This document shows positions 1 through 13,091 of a stretch of DNA of 28,216 nt, piece after piece. This DNA comes from Pleurotus ostreatus/Saccharomyces cerevisiae fusant. Lineage: Eukaryota; Opisthokonta. Numbering within the stretch: the stretch's first letter is position 1; every line of letters begins with the position of its first letter. The notes beneath the pieces were generated by a model. The model was not told where the DNA came from, did not search any database, and saw only the letters and a program-made list of their open reading frames with translations. The translations under genes were made by a program, and so were the position numbers. The stretch covers positions 1-28,216 of the forward strand of contig JAMQCK010000326.1 in assembly GCA_024196135.1 (NCBI GenBank). Direction: 5' to 3'.

Positions 1-243
1 GCGCAGGATGTAGACATAGGAGAAGAACAAGCAGATGTTGATGCCTGTATGGTGCAGTGGGCGCCCAAGTCACGTATGAGACAAGGCGATATGGGGCGAG
101 GCAGGGGGAGGGGTAACCATCTGAATCAGTTTTACGTCGCCGACAGCGGGCGAGCCCAAAGTGATCGGCGCACCGTAGAAGAGCGTCTCCAGCCAGATCG
201 CGGTGAGGTAGGCGGTGTCGAGGGGGAGGCCGGCGTCCGCCAT
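1..243 (-). CDS. Multipass membrane protein, 5' end only (runs off window)
   Basis: This is the start of a minus-strand gene whose remainder lies left of the window. The ATG is at 243-241 (MADAGLPLD...). Exon 1 (243-174) encodes a hydrophobic helix ending LETLFYG. A GT-AG intron (173-45, 129 nt) follows, and exon 2 (44-1) reads INICLFFSYVYILR to the edge. Joining the exons restores a glycine codon across the junction (g|gc). The motif PLDTAYL-WLETLFYG-N-CLFF resembles the first transmembrane segment of a large family of uncharacterised Agaricomycete multipass membrane proteins; this is recalled family knowledge, not a search. Function is unknown. The intron is longer than most here, so a further exon inside it cannot be ruled out. 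Confidence 0.6.
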
Positions 244-1107
244 GGAGGCGGGAGGAAAAGATCGCCTGGGAAGGGAAGGCACCATCCCCGCCCGCGGCTA
301 GGCACTTTGTAGGGATGATGAGAAGGAGGAGCGAGGCATGATGTGATCACGCCGGCTGATGCTAGGTTGATGGCCGTCCGCCTGCTAAATTGCTGCGCGC
401 GCTTCCGAGTTCCAAGCTCCCCTTCGCAGACGTGAGTGCGATGCTTCGTGGAGTCCCCTCTGTCGCAGCACTTCAGTGAAGGAGGGGGAAGGCGATGGGA
501 GGAGGTAATTTGACGGCGGGGATCGTTCGCCTCGCTACCTCAGTTGAACTCAATGCTAGGAGAACGTCACTTCCTTGTGCCCTCTGGGATTCTATTGGCC
601 AAGCCTGGCGTCCTACGTATCGTAACCCATGCGGTAGGGCGGGCAAGCTGTGGCGGGAGGCATTGTGTCGGTCGCTTGACCCTCCCCCTCACGCTGGTGA
701 CCACTGATGCTCTCACAATCTGTCAAACGACCAACCAGCATCACCTGCGTATTCGTTTATGACCGCAGGCAGAGGGACAACTTCAGCACGGTCGCTTTCT
801 ATCAGATGGACCGATGAATGCTACTTCCCAAGCTAACTTGAGGATCGCCCTGCGGGCAAAACTAACGCGAACTTGCTGACGCATTGCGGGAGAAAGGCTG
901 GGTATGATCTCCCGACTCCAGTGGAGGTCGTAAATGGCAAGTGCAAGGTGCTCGACATGAACGCGGCGAGGAAAGACGCAACGGCGAACGCCGAACCCAG
1001 CTTCAATAATTGTTTCTCCATCAGGAAGTCCTTGATTGACAATCCGGGCTTACCCGGCCCGCAGGCTGCCGTTCCTGTCAGCACACTCCTCCCACGACCA
1101 CCGCGCC
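244..1107. other. Intergenic region, divergent promoters
   Basis: About 860 bases separate the leftward membrane-protein gene from the rightward dsc3. Short frames occur on both strands but none reads like a protein or joins to a neighbour. An ATTGG (CCAAT on the minus strand) lies near 593. No clear TATA box, repeat or RNA gene was seen. The region presumably carries the promoters of both flanking genes. Confidence 0.5.
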
Positions 1108-2213
1108 ATGGTGCCGCTCAGCGAGAAGGCGAAGGGAAAGCGCAGAGCGGTTGACATAGATGCTCAAGGGGCTTCTTCGTCGTCCGGCGCGTCTCAGCCC
1201 CAGGAACGCCAGCTCGTCGTGCGCTTCACCGAGGGTGCCGACCTCACTATCACCATCGACCAGCTGGACACGGTCAAGGATGTCCTGAACAAGGTCTGAC
1301 ACAATATCTGTGGATGTCAAGCGCACTGATACGAGGGAACTCGCCAGGAAGATTAGGACCCAACGTCCCGACTTGCGCAACCGGCGCCTGCGCCTGATCT
1401 ACGCCGGGCGCCTACTTACCAACGACGTCTTCGTCTTTCAACACCTCGCGGCGGTCGATGAACGCGCACGTCGAAGGGACGCGGCAAAGCAAGACACGGG
1501 AGGGATCCAGCACGATACCCACAATATTTGGATACACTGCAATGTCGGTCCTGAGATCCAGCCTGGCGAGGAGGAACAGGGGGAAGCTCGCGTTCAGGTG
1601 TGTGGCCCTCATCCCCAGTCACCTCCTCCTCCTAATGAGACCATACAGACATCCCAGATTCAAGTTGTCCGCGGCTTTGACCGACTAGCATCCCTTGGGT
1701 TCTCCGAAGCAGACATCGCCAACTTCCGGCGCCAATTCCATGGTCGCCTCGCCAACTTCTCAGATACGGACTTTGCGACGGAGGAAGAATGTGCGTCCTC
1801 ATCCTCACTCTCCTCTCATGCACCCCCTCATCACTCCATCCAGACCGCGACTACACCCGCACCCTCGAAGAACAATGGATCGACTCCATGGACGGTGGAG
1901 GAGCCGGTGATCTCACCCCCGCCAATGCAGCGGCGAGCTCGACTCCATTGCAAGGCTTCCTCATGGGCTTCTTCTTCCCTCTACTACCGTTCTTCTTCAT
2001 CGCTGTCCCTCAGCCTGCAGCCTTTTGGGACGATGGGCGCCCACTGGAAGCCCAGGATAGCGTCGTATTCTCGTGAGTAAACCTGCGTGTCGCTTCTTCA
2101 GTTCGCCTAACACTCCGAGCAGGACAAGTATGCGAATATGGATAGGCTTCGGCTTCGTGGCAAACATCACGCTGGCCCTGTGGAGAGTGTTTTTCTACGA
2201 TGCGGTCGAGTAG
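1108..2213 (+). CDS. dsc3: DSC E3 ubiquitin ligase complex subunit 3 (ubiquitin-like, two-TM)
   Basis: Reconstructed as five exons (1108-1293, 1352-1597, 1649-1790, 1844-2072, 2123-2213), giving 297 aa. Introns are 58, 51, 53 and 50 nt with phase kept throughout. The N-terminus (EKAKGKRRA) leads into a ubiquitin-like domain (about residues 27-90; VVRFTEG, LRLIYAGRLLTND). Next come the conserved block WIHCNVGPEIQPGEEE, the motif GFDRLASLGFSEADI and LEEQWIDSMD. Two hydrophobic helices close the protein (about 229-247 and 273-292). This order is typical of fungal Dsc3, part of the membrane-bound DSC ligase that acts with SREBP processing or endomembrane protein quality control. The 51-nt intron is a multiple of three and has no stop. 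The gene is convergent with the EgtB-like gene. Confidence 0.9.
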
Positions 2214-2403
2214 CTGGTACGGGAGATCTATTGGACTTGGATACAGATAATACACAGGTGGTCAATAATTCACTAGCGAGTCAGGAACAGAGAATCGAGC
2301 ACGAGTACAGTCAGTCAACAGTCATTCGAGGGCCAGCCTCGTCCACTACCCAAACTCCTTGCGCCGTCACACCATATGACCCTTCCTCGGCCTCATCCGT
2401 GCT

Positions 2404-4966
2404 CTACACATCATACACCACCCTCCCCGCCACCCACGGATACGGGTAGTTGTGCTGGTAGAAGTTGCGCACCGCGCGCCGCCCGAGGCGCGGGATCGTC
2501 GCGTACGACGCGCCGAGCACGACCTGGTGCTTCGTGTCGAAGAAGTCGGTCGAGTAGCCCGGGAAGAGCTGCGTGGGCGTGAGGCCGGGGTGCGTGTCGA
2601 AGAGCGTGCTCGTCCACTCCCAGACGCCGCCGTTGGAGCCGGCGCCGGGGAGGGTGATGCGGGAGGGGGAGGCGGTGGTGTTGGTCTTGGTCTTGGAGGT
2701 GGAGGTGTCAACGTTGTCAGCAGAAACGGCGTCGACAAGCCCCGCGGTCGCAGATACCGGGTGCCAGTTGCGGAAGCCCACGTTCGCGCCCCCGGCGTGC
2801 CCGACGTCATACGTGTCGAGGAAGAGGCGAAGTTCGGGCTCGGTGGGCAAGCGGCCGCCCTTGCTAGCGGCGTACGCGGCGAGGTCGTCGTAGGCCGTCA
2901 GCACGGGCCAGTGCCGGGCGATATCGAAGGCGACGGCGCCGTACATCGTGCGGACCTGGGTGAAGCGGGTCAGCGTTTGAAGGGAGGATTCGTTAGGGTT
3001 GAAGTGAAGTGAAGGACAGAAGATCCTGCTTGTCGAAGGTCGCATATTCAGCATGCAAAGACCACTCACCTTGACCTCCCCATCCTCTTCCACCCAGCTC
3101 TTCGGCATCGGCACCCTGCCCTCGCTCCTCCTCCAGTACGCCTCGAATTCCCCATTCGTCACCGGCCGCCATTCTGCGCGGAACGCGCCAACTTGGACAG
3201 CCCGCGCAGGGGACTCGTTGTCCCAGCCGAATTCGTGGTTGACGATCTCGTCCTCGGTGTAGTGACTCTTCTCCTGCGCGCTCTTGTCTCCAGCCTGCTG
3301 ACTCTCATCGTCACCGCATTCGCGCGCAAAGTCCTCCCCCTCTGAGTCGTCGTGCCCGAGCGTGATAGTCGCGGGGCCGAGCGTGGCGGTGGGCGTCTCG
3401 GGCGCGGGCGTGGCGTCCCACTGCGCCTTCAGAAGGTCCCAGGGTGGTGGGGTGAATCCGGGTGGGGGCAGCGTACCGGTGCCCGCGCGCTGGATGAGCA
3501 TGTAGAGGAGGGTCTGGTGTGCGGTGTCAGAGTCTCCGTTGCGGAAAAATCAAGGCGCGAGGAGGAATGTGGAAGAACACGGGGAAAGAAAGCCTCACCT
3601 CCACATGGAACCCCTCATGCTCCAGCGTATACGCCAGCGTCCGAGCAATATTGCGCGACAACTTGACCTGCCCGGCGCGCAGGTCGGCGTAGAGGCGCAT
3701 CAGCCGCGCGCGGACGCGATCGCGGAAGGCGATGATCGTCTCGAGCGTCGGCCAGTCCTCGTCGCGGGTGGGGACTTCGGAGTGGTTCTGGGGGCGAGGG
3801 GTTAGTGGGGGATTTGGTTGTGCAAATTGGGGTAGGTGTGCCAGTCATAGCGAGGAGAAGGGACTGCACGTACATGACAATGCTCCGGATCGTCCACATG
3901 CGGGTCAATTCCCCGCTCGAAGACGTTCCAGAAGTACGCCGGCTCGCTCGGCCTTGGCTTGCTTGTCGTGTTGTTGAGCCCATCCACCCCACTCACATCT
4001 GCTCTCTCCGCTTTATCCGTCCCAGCTGCTCTTTGGACCTTGTCGACGCCGGCCAACCGCTCCGCCTTATCCACCAGCATGTCGAGGAAAGTCGGAATAT
4101 GGCCAATATAAAACAAACACTTGTGCCGGAGGTCGATCGGCTTCTGGTGCAGCATCGCGGGCGGGATCATGGAGAGGGTGACGAGGTCCCAGGCGGCCCA
4201 GAGGGATTCCCATTCGGCCTCGGTGGGGATGTTGCCGAGGGGGGTGGGGGTCGGCAGATCGCCAGACGTAGACGGGGATGAAGTGTTGCTTGGGGGCGCG
4301 GAGAGGACGCCACCATTGGGTAAGGCGCGGGCGTCCCTCGGCACCTCGAGCACCCCACCCTCAGCAGGGAACCCAGGCGTATACGCAACGGGGGCGAAGG
4401 CGACGCGGGGCCGCTCGAGGACGTGGAAGCTCTGCTTGCCAGAGGGCGAGGGGAAGGAGATGATGGAGCGCAGGCCTGCGGCGGAGATGATACTTTGGAT
4501 GGCGGCCTCGGCGGGGGTGGTGGAGATGTAGGGCTGGGGAGGTTATTAGTGGGTGGTCGTCAAGGATTGTGGAGTGGCAAGGAGCGGCAGAGGCGAGATA
4601 GAAAGGTCGAAATATCAGCCGGCTGCTCACCGGAAGCCCTTTGCTCGCAAAATCCTCAGGAAGGAATTCCGCTACCTCACCGGCGGCACTGCGCACGACG
4701 CCCAGTTTCCCATCGACGGCCTCGGCGTCGAACAGGGCAGACAGGCCGGATGGGGTCAGGCCTTTGAGCGTGATGGTCGACCAGGTGCGTGGCCACACGC
4801 AGAGCGCGTCAGACCGAGTAGAGGTCGAAGACGACTCCGTGGCGGCTGGCGACGCAGAGCGCGAGTCGCTCGCATCCGAAGAGGCCACCGGGGAGACCTC
4901 TTCCACCGAATGCGAAGGGAGAAAATTCGCCATAACAGCGGGGAGGCTGGAAAGTGTAGCGGACAT
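2404..4966 (-). CDS. EgtB-like (DinB_2 + FGE-sulfatase, DUF323) protein lacking an EgtD domain
   Basis: Five exons (4966-4631, 4533-3874, 3787-3599, 3513-3070, 2955-2404; introns 97, 86, 85 and 114 nt), 726 aa. Residues about 210-400 form a DinB_2-type iron-binding domain: YIGHIPTF supplies a first His (about 257) and LEHEGFHVE gives the HxxxHxE motif (389/393/395). Residues about 410-726 form the FGE-sulfatase fold (HEFGWDNE, EWRPVTNGEFEAYW, GGRLPTEPELR, NGGVWEWTST, RNFYQHNYPYPWVAGR). In ergothioneine synthesis EgtB/Egt1 oxidatively joins cysteine (or gamma-glutamylcysteine) to hercynine. Fungal Egt1 normally begins with an EgtD histidine methyltransferase. Here the first 200 residues are a Ser-rich leader plus an unrecognised region (WSTITLKGLTPSGL, VAEFLPEDF). 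Substrate is therefore uncertain. Start chosen from the TATA box 81 nt upstream. Confidence 0.85.
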
Positions 4967-5046
4967 TGTAGTGTATCTGCTCGCTAATTCGCTGGGCTTC
5001 CGGTAAGGGGAGGAGTTGCGATGGGCAGAGAGCAAAACGGGATGCA

Positions 5047-5053
5047 TTTTATA
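5047..5053 (-). promoter_or_regulatory. TATA box of the EgtB-like gene
   Basis: On the minus strand 5053-5047 reads TATAAAA, 81 nt before the ATG at 4966. That spacing is normal for a fungal core promoter and supports this start over the longer open frame running up to 5311. Confidence 0.5.
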
Positions 5054-5154
5054 CTGTCTACACAAAATCGCAGAACGTAATTTTAGACCAAATACGGCCA
5101 GGTCGCTCACCAGGGAAACTGTAGTCGTGGGGTTTTGGACGTGCGGCAGGAGCT

Positions 5155-5613
5155 CTAACAGCGCTGGTCGAAAGACTTCGCAATTGAGACCAAGTGGGGT
5201 CGCGGGTCGCTGCATTGTTCGGAGCATAGACCGCGGTAACCGCCAGCGAAAGTGCCGCGGGGAGCTTCCATGTGCTTGGCGAGGAATGGAAGGTGGCTTG
5301 TGAGTATGCAAGACGTCTTGAGAACGTCAGATAAGAGCTCAGGTGGCGAGGGGAGTGCGTAAGGATCCGAGACGGACGACGTGGAGGATGGTGATTCGCG
5401 ACCGCAGAGTCGTACGATAAGGCGCGTGCCGGTAATCGAGGGGGACGTGGCGCGAAGGAGGCGATAGCCAGCGAGCGTGTTGGGGTGGTTGACACGTAGT
5501 GAGGCACGAGGAAGGACGCGGTGCAAAGCAGATTGGAACGGTGTCGTTGAGGGTGGTGCGGGAGTGACGTAGAGCCCATCGATGCGGAGAGAGGGTGAGC
5601 AGAGAGAAAGCAT
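5155..5613 (-). CDS. Doubtful small ORF, 152 aa, function unknown
   Basis: This minus-strand frame starts at the first ATG after a plausible 58-nt leader intron (5688-5631, GTGCGT...CCAG), 249 nt after a TATAAA at 5867-5862. The product is rich in Ser, Pro and Arg, with no signal peptide, clear membrane helix or known motif. It contains the segment LIVRLCGRESPS and ends at TAG. Two other minus-strand frames overlap it: 173 aa from 5579, and the upstream continuation of the EgtB-like frame. The choice of frame is therefore weak, and the whole unit could be leader or non-coding sequence. The leader upstream of the intron carries three minimal ATG-stop frames. Confidence 0.25.
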   Translation of the reverse strand: MLSLCSPSLRIDGLYVTPAPPSTTPFQSALHRVLPRASLRVNHPNTLAGYRLLRATSPSITGTRLIVRLCGRESPSSTSSVSDPYALPSPPELLSDVLKTSCILTSHLPFLAKHMEAPRGTFAGGYRGLCSEQCSDPRPHLVSIAKSFDQRC

Positions 5614-5861
5614 TCACGTCCGCCTTAGAGCTGGACAAGATAGTGGTGAGCGAAAGGATCAGGCCAGGCCAGAGATGAATACACGCACCTTGCAGAGATG
5701 GAAGTTCAAGTCTGCATTCCCGCAGTACCTTCAGTCAAACGGAGCGCATGTGTTGACGAGGCCAGCGAGGCGGCTGCGCTGCCACGTCCTGTTCAAGGAG
5801 TATCCATCGTGAGACCAGGCAATGGAGGGGAAGAGCAGGAATTCGATTGCAAAGAAGGATC

Positions 5862-5867
5862 TTTATA
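5862..5867 (-). promoter_or_regulatory. TATA box of a putative minus-strand unit
   Basis: TATAAA on the minus strand at 5867-5862 is followed by a pyrimidine-rich stretch, as at fungal start sites, then a candidate leader intron and the 152-aa ORF. It suggests transcription here without proving it. Confidence 0.35.
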
Positions 5868-6187
5868 CGTCGACGCGCTCGATGGCGAACGATGGCGTGC
5901 TTGTGGGCAGCCGACGCGGTCACGTGTGCTTTGCTCAGCGAGCCTCCTCAGCCGCCCTCAATCAGTCATATAACCCTCACAGAACTCTCAGCTAGTATTC
6001 GGAATGAGAAGCGTACTTTGTTACAGAAGTGAAGTCACTGATAGCCTGAACACGGCCAGAAAGTTGGAAGTTCAACTTTGCACGTGGTTGTTTGATCCCC
6101 GTGATTGCATCCCCGGATACGCGTCCATGTGATTCCGAGTCCGCCTTCCCCGCACGGCGCGCTCCTTGCCGCGTACTTCCACATCCT

Positions 6188-10251
<4,064 letters not shown>

Positions 10252-10592
10252 GCTACGCAAAGCTTTCACATTTTCCTATACACAGTAAGCCCGATGGTGT
10301 ACCTTGCGTGCAGCAAATGACCGTCATACCTCAGCTTGCTTTACATAGTCGCTACATCTTCATGAACCCGCTACGAGACCATTCACTACCGCTGTTTTAG
10401 GTTTGATGCTGAGTTCTCCGCTTCGTGACCGGTAGTATGCTTTCGAGCGCCATCTGGCCTGTCGCGCGCGACAAGGCCGCCAAAGTCGGGCTTCTGAAGG
10501 GCCTATATGACTTGCTTGATCGCTCACGAAACAAGCGCTGGCAGGGGCATATAACCCACGTACGCCGTCGGTGGATCCCTCCCTTTTGCAGC
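10252..10592. other. Intergenic region with GMC gene promoter
   Basis: This 341-nt spacer lies between the tandem PEX1 and GMC genes. It must hold the PEX1 3' end and the GMC promoter (TATAAC at 10550-10555). No coding segment or repeat was recognised. Confidence 0.5.
10550..10555 (+). promoter_or_regulatory. TATA box of the GMC oxidoreductase gene
   Basis: TATAAC at 10550-10555 is 43 nt before the ATG at 10593. This implies a very short leader and supports that ATG, which begins a signal peptide. Confidence 0.45.
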
Positions 10593-12813
10593 ATGCGGCT
10601 CGACTTTGTCTCTGTGCTCATCTATGCCTGTGTCGCTGGGTGCGTCACGATCCAGGATGGTGCAGCGTTCGCAGAACAACCGTTCGACTATATTGTCATC
10701 GGGGCGGGTACTGCAGGGTTGGTGGTAGGTTATCGTCTATCCGCATAACCTTCAGCACTGAAGAGCGCAGGTAGCGACCAGACTGAGTGAAGACCCTTCA
10801 GTGAGAGTCGGCGTCATCGAAGCGGGCGAGACGGCCAAGAACGTGGATATCATCGACGTCCCGGGATTGGTGCGTATCGGCGTGGACGGGTACACTTACA
10901 ACTGACGAGATTCAGTATGGCGCGGACGTTGGAACGAAGTATGACTGGAACTACACGACCGAGGCTCAAGGTGATATTGCAAGTCAAAGCTGGCCGCGAG
11001 GGAAGGTTGTGGGAGGTATGTGTTTGCTCTCGTGTGCTTCATCATTTTGACGATTTTGCAGGCTCATCTGCCCTCAACTACCTCGTCTGGGACCTGCCGT
11101 CCGCGGCCGACTTTGACGCCTTCGAACGTCTTGGTAGCCCGGGCTGGAACTGGGCGAATATCTCCTCCGGCGTCAAGAAAGCCACCAACTTCACTACGCT
11201 CACGCCAGACCAAGCCAACGACCTCGGCGGTGTACAGCCTGACGCATCGGACTACGGCACTGACGGTCCCGTGCACGTCTCCTTCGGCCGCTTCTTCCCG
11301 CCTATTACCAAGCTCTGGATCGCTGCGCTTAACGCGCTGGGTATTCCCACCAATGGTCGACCGAATGGCGGAAGCATTGTGGGCGTCAACTTGACCCCGA
11401 TGGACGTTCGACCGGACAATATGACACGGGACTATAGTGCACCTGCGCGCTACTACCCCAACGAGGCGCGCGAGAACCTGGTTCTGCTTACCAGCGCCTT
11501 GGTGAGCCGTATCGACTTCGATGACTCTAGCGCAGGGCAAGGACTTGTCGCCAGCTCGGTGTCATATATCAGCGACGGCCAGGCGTACAATGTTACTGCG
11601 AGAAGAGAAGTCATCATATCCGCCGGTACCGTGAAGTGGGTTGGCGTACAACGACAAGAGTGTCCTTGAACTGATTGTTGATCCCAGTACGCCACAAGTC
11701 CTTGAGTTGTCCGGCATCGGCCAGAAGGACATTTTGGAGGCGTGAGTCTGCTCGCTTCGAGACGCAGTTCTACCAACTCAAGTGCCATACTAGGGTAGGA
11801 ATCGAACAGCTCATCGAATTGCCCGTCGGCGAGAACCTACAAGATCACAGTAAGTACCTTCTCTCGTGTACTGAATCGTGGAGCTGAACCTTCCTCAGCC
11901 ACCGTGTCTATAAATTACGAAATACGCAACGATACCGTGACGACTGGCGCTCTCGCCACTAACGCTACGCTGGCCGCTGAGCAGCTCGCTCTATGGCACG
12001 CCCATCAGCCCAGTATGTACGACTTCGGGACGCGCGGCATCGGATACCTCAACCTTCCGCAACTCGTCGGCGAGGATCGCGCACAGGATATCGTGGCCAA
12101 AACCGAGGCGTATGCACAGGCGCAGAACAGTTCTATCTACGCGGACGTTCTTGCTGCGCAAGTGGACCTTCTGAAGAACGAGACCGTGGGTCAGATAGAG
12201 CTTATCACGGTCGACTCCAGCCGTGGCGTGGAGATGGAGGAAGGGAAGGCGTATATGTCCTTTGTCATTGCTAATCAGCATCCTTTGAGCCGAGGTGCGT
12301 AGCTGCAAGTATTCTCCCTCCTGGCAAGCGCTCACTGCACTTCAGGTTCTATCCACGTTAACAGCAGCGATCCCAACGTATATCCCGTAATCAAGCCCAA
12401 TTACTACGACGTCGGATTCGACTTGGACATGCATGTGGCAGGCGTTGAGTGGGCGTTGCAGATAGGTCAGCCATCGTACCCGCTTGATACGAGCTCACAT
12501 CGCTGACGACCCGTCAGCCCAAACAAGCCCGTACGCAGACCTTGTCGTACAGCAACTGTCTCCCACCGAAGGGCAGGACGTTCGCGCGTTCATCAAGGCG
12601 CAGGTATCGTCGGAGGATCATCCAATCGGGACGGCGAGCATGCTACCTCAGGGTCGAGGTGGCGTTGTCGATGCTGAGCTTCGGGTGTATGGGACATCCA
12701 ACCTTAGGGTCGTCGATGCGTCCGTAATCCCTCTGCATGTCTCGGCGCATCTTCAGGCGACGGTCATTGGCATCGCCGAGCGCGCTGCTGATCTGATCAA
12801 GGGTACCGTCTAA
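10593..12813 (+). CDS. Secreted GMC-family flavin oxidoreductase (AA3-like)
   Basis: Nine exons (10593-10724, 10771-10869, 10916-11015, 11062-11635, 11688-11741, 11794-11849, 11899-12294, 12346-12465, 12518-12813), 608 aa, the usual size. A signal peptide ([16 protein letters not shown]) precedes the FAD-binding fold [23 protein letters not shown] signatures follow: [18 protein letters not shown], the restored [18 protein letters not shown] (split by intron 4), and [10 protein letters not shown]. The C-terminal pair of active-site histidines is present: H545 in [10 protein letters not shown] and H588 in VSAHLQAT. Such enzymes oxidise alcohols or sugars outside the cell (aryl-alcohol oxidase, glucose oxidase, pyranose dehydrogenase types) and often make H2O2. 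Substrate cannot be read from sequence. The first three introns are each 46 nt. The gene is convergent with the glucoamylase, 278 nt away. Confidence 0.93.
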
Positions 12814-13091
12814 AGTCTACCTTGTAATCTAGTGGACTGTTGCGTAGTATTTCGCTTGCTGTTCGTGAGTAGAAAGACTTCCTCCTCTAAATCAACATTC
12901 AATGCCCTTCCCGAGTTTGACGCGTCCGGATCCAGCGGTCTTCGCGCCTCTTCATGGTTGCAAATGCAAGGAATCCCATTGTGTACAGTACAGAACCCAA
13001 ATAGTTACAGTACAAACTTCACACTTCGAATCACTGACATGCCGCTGTCCATGTATGGCAGTCATTTTCGCCCCAGAACACCCGCGAGCAA

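Larger units (their letters stand above)
4967..6187. other. Spacer between the EgtB-like gene and PEX1
   Basis: About 1.2 kb lies between two divergent genes. It holds the TATA box of the EgtB-like gene, a doubtful minus-strand transcription unit (TATA 5867-5862, ORF 5613-5155) and a plus-strand TATAAC at 5969-5974, 219 nt before the PEX1 start. Three minus-strand frames overlap at 5058-5638 and none is recognisable. Confidence 0.4.

Noticed and set aside
2452..3012. 186-aa plus-strand open frame
   Set aside because: It is antisense to the EgtB-like FGE domain, rich in Gly, Val, Glu and Arg, and without any motif; a shadow in GC-rich coding DNA.
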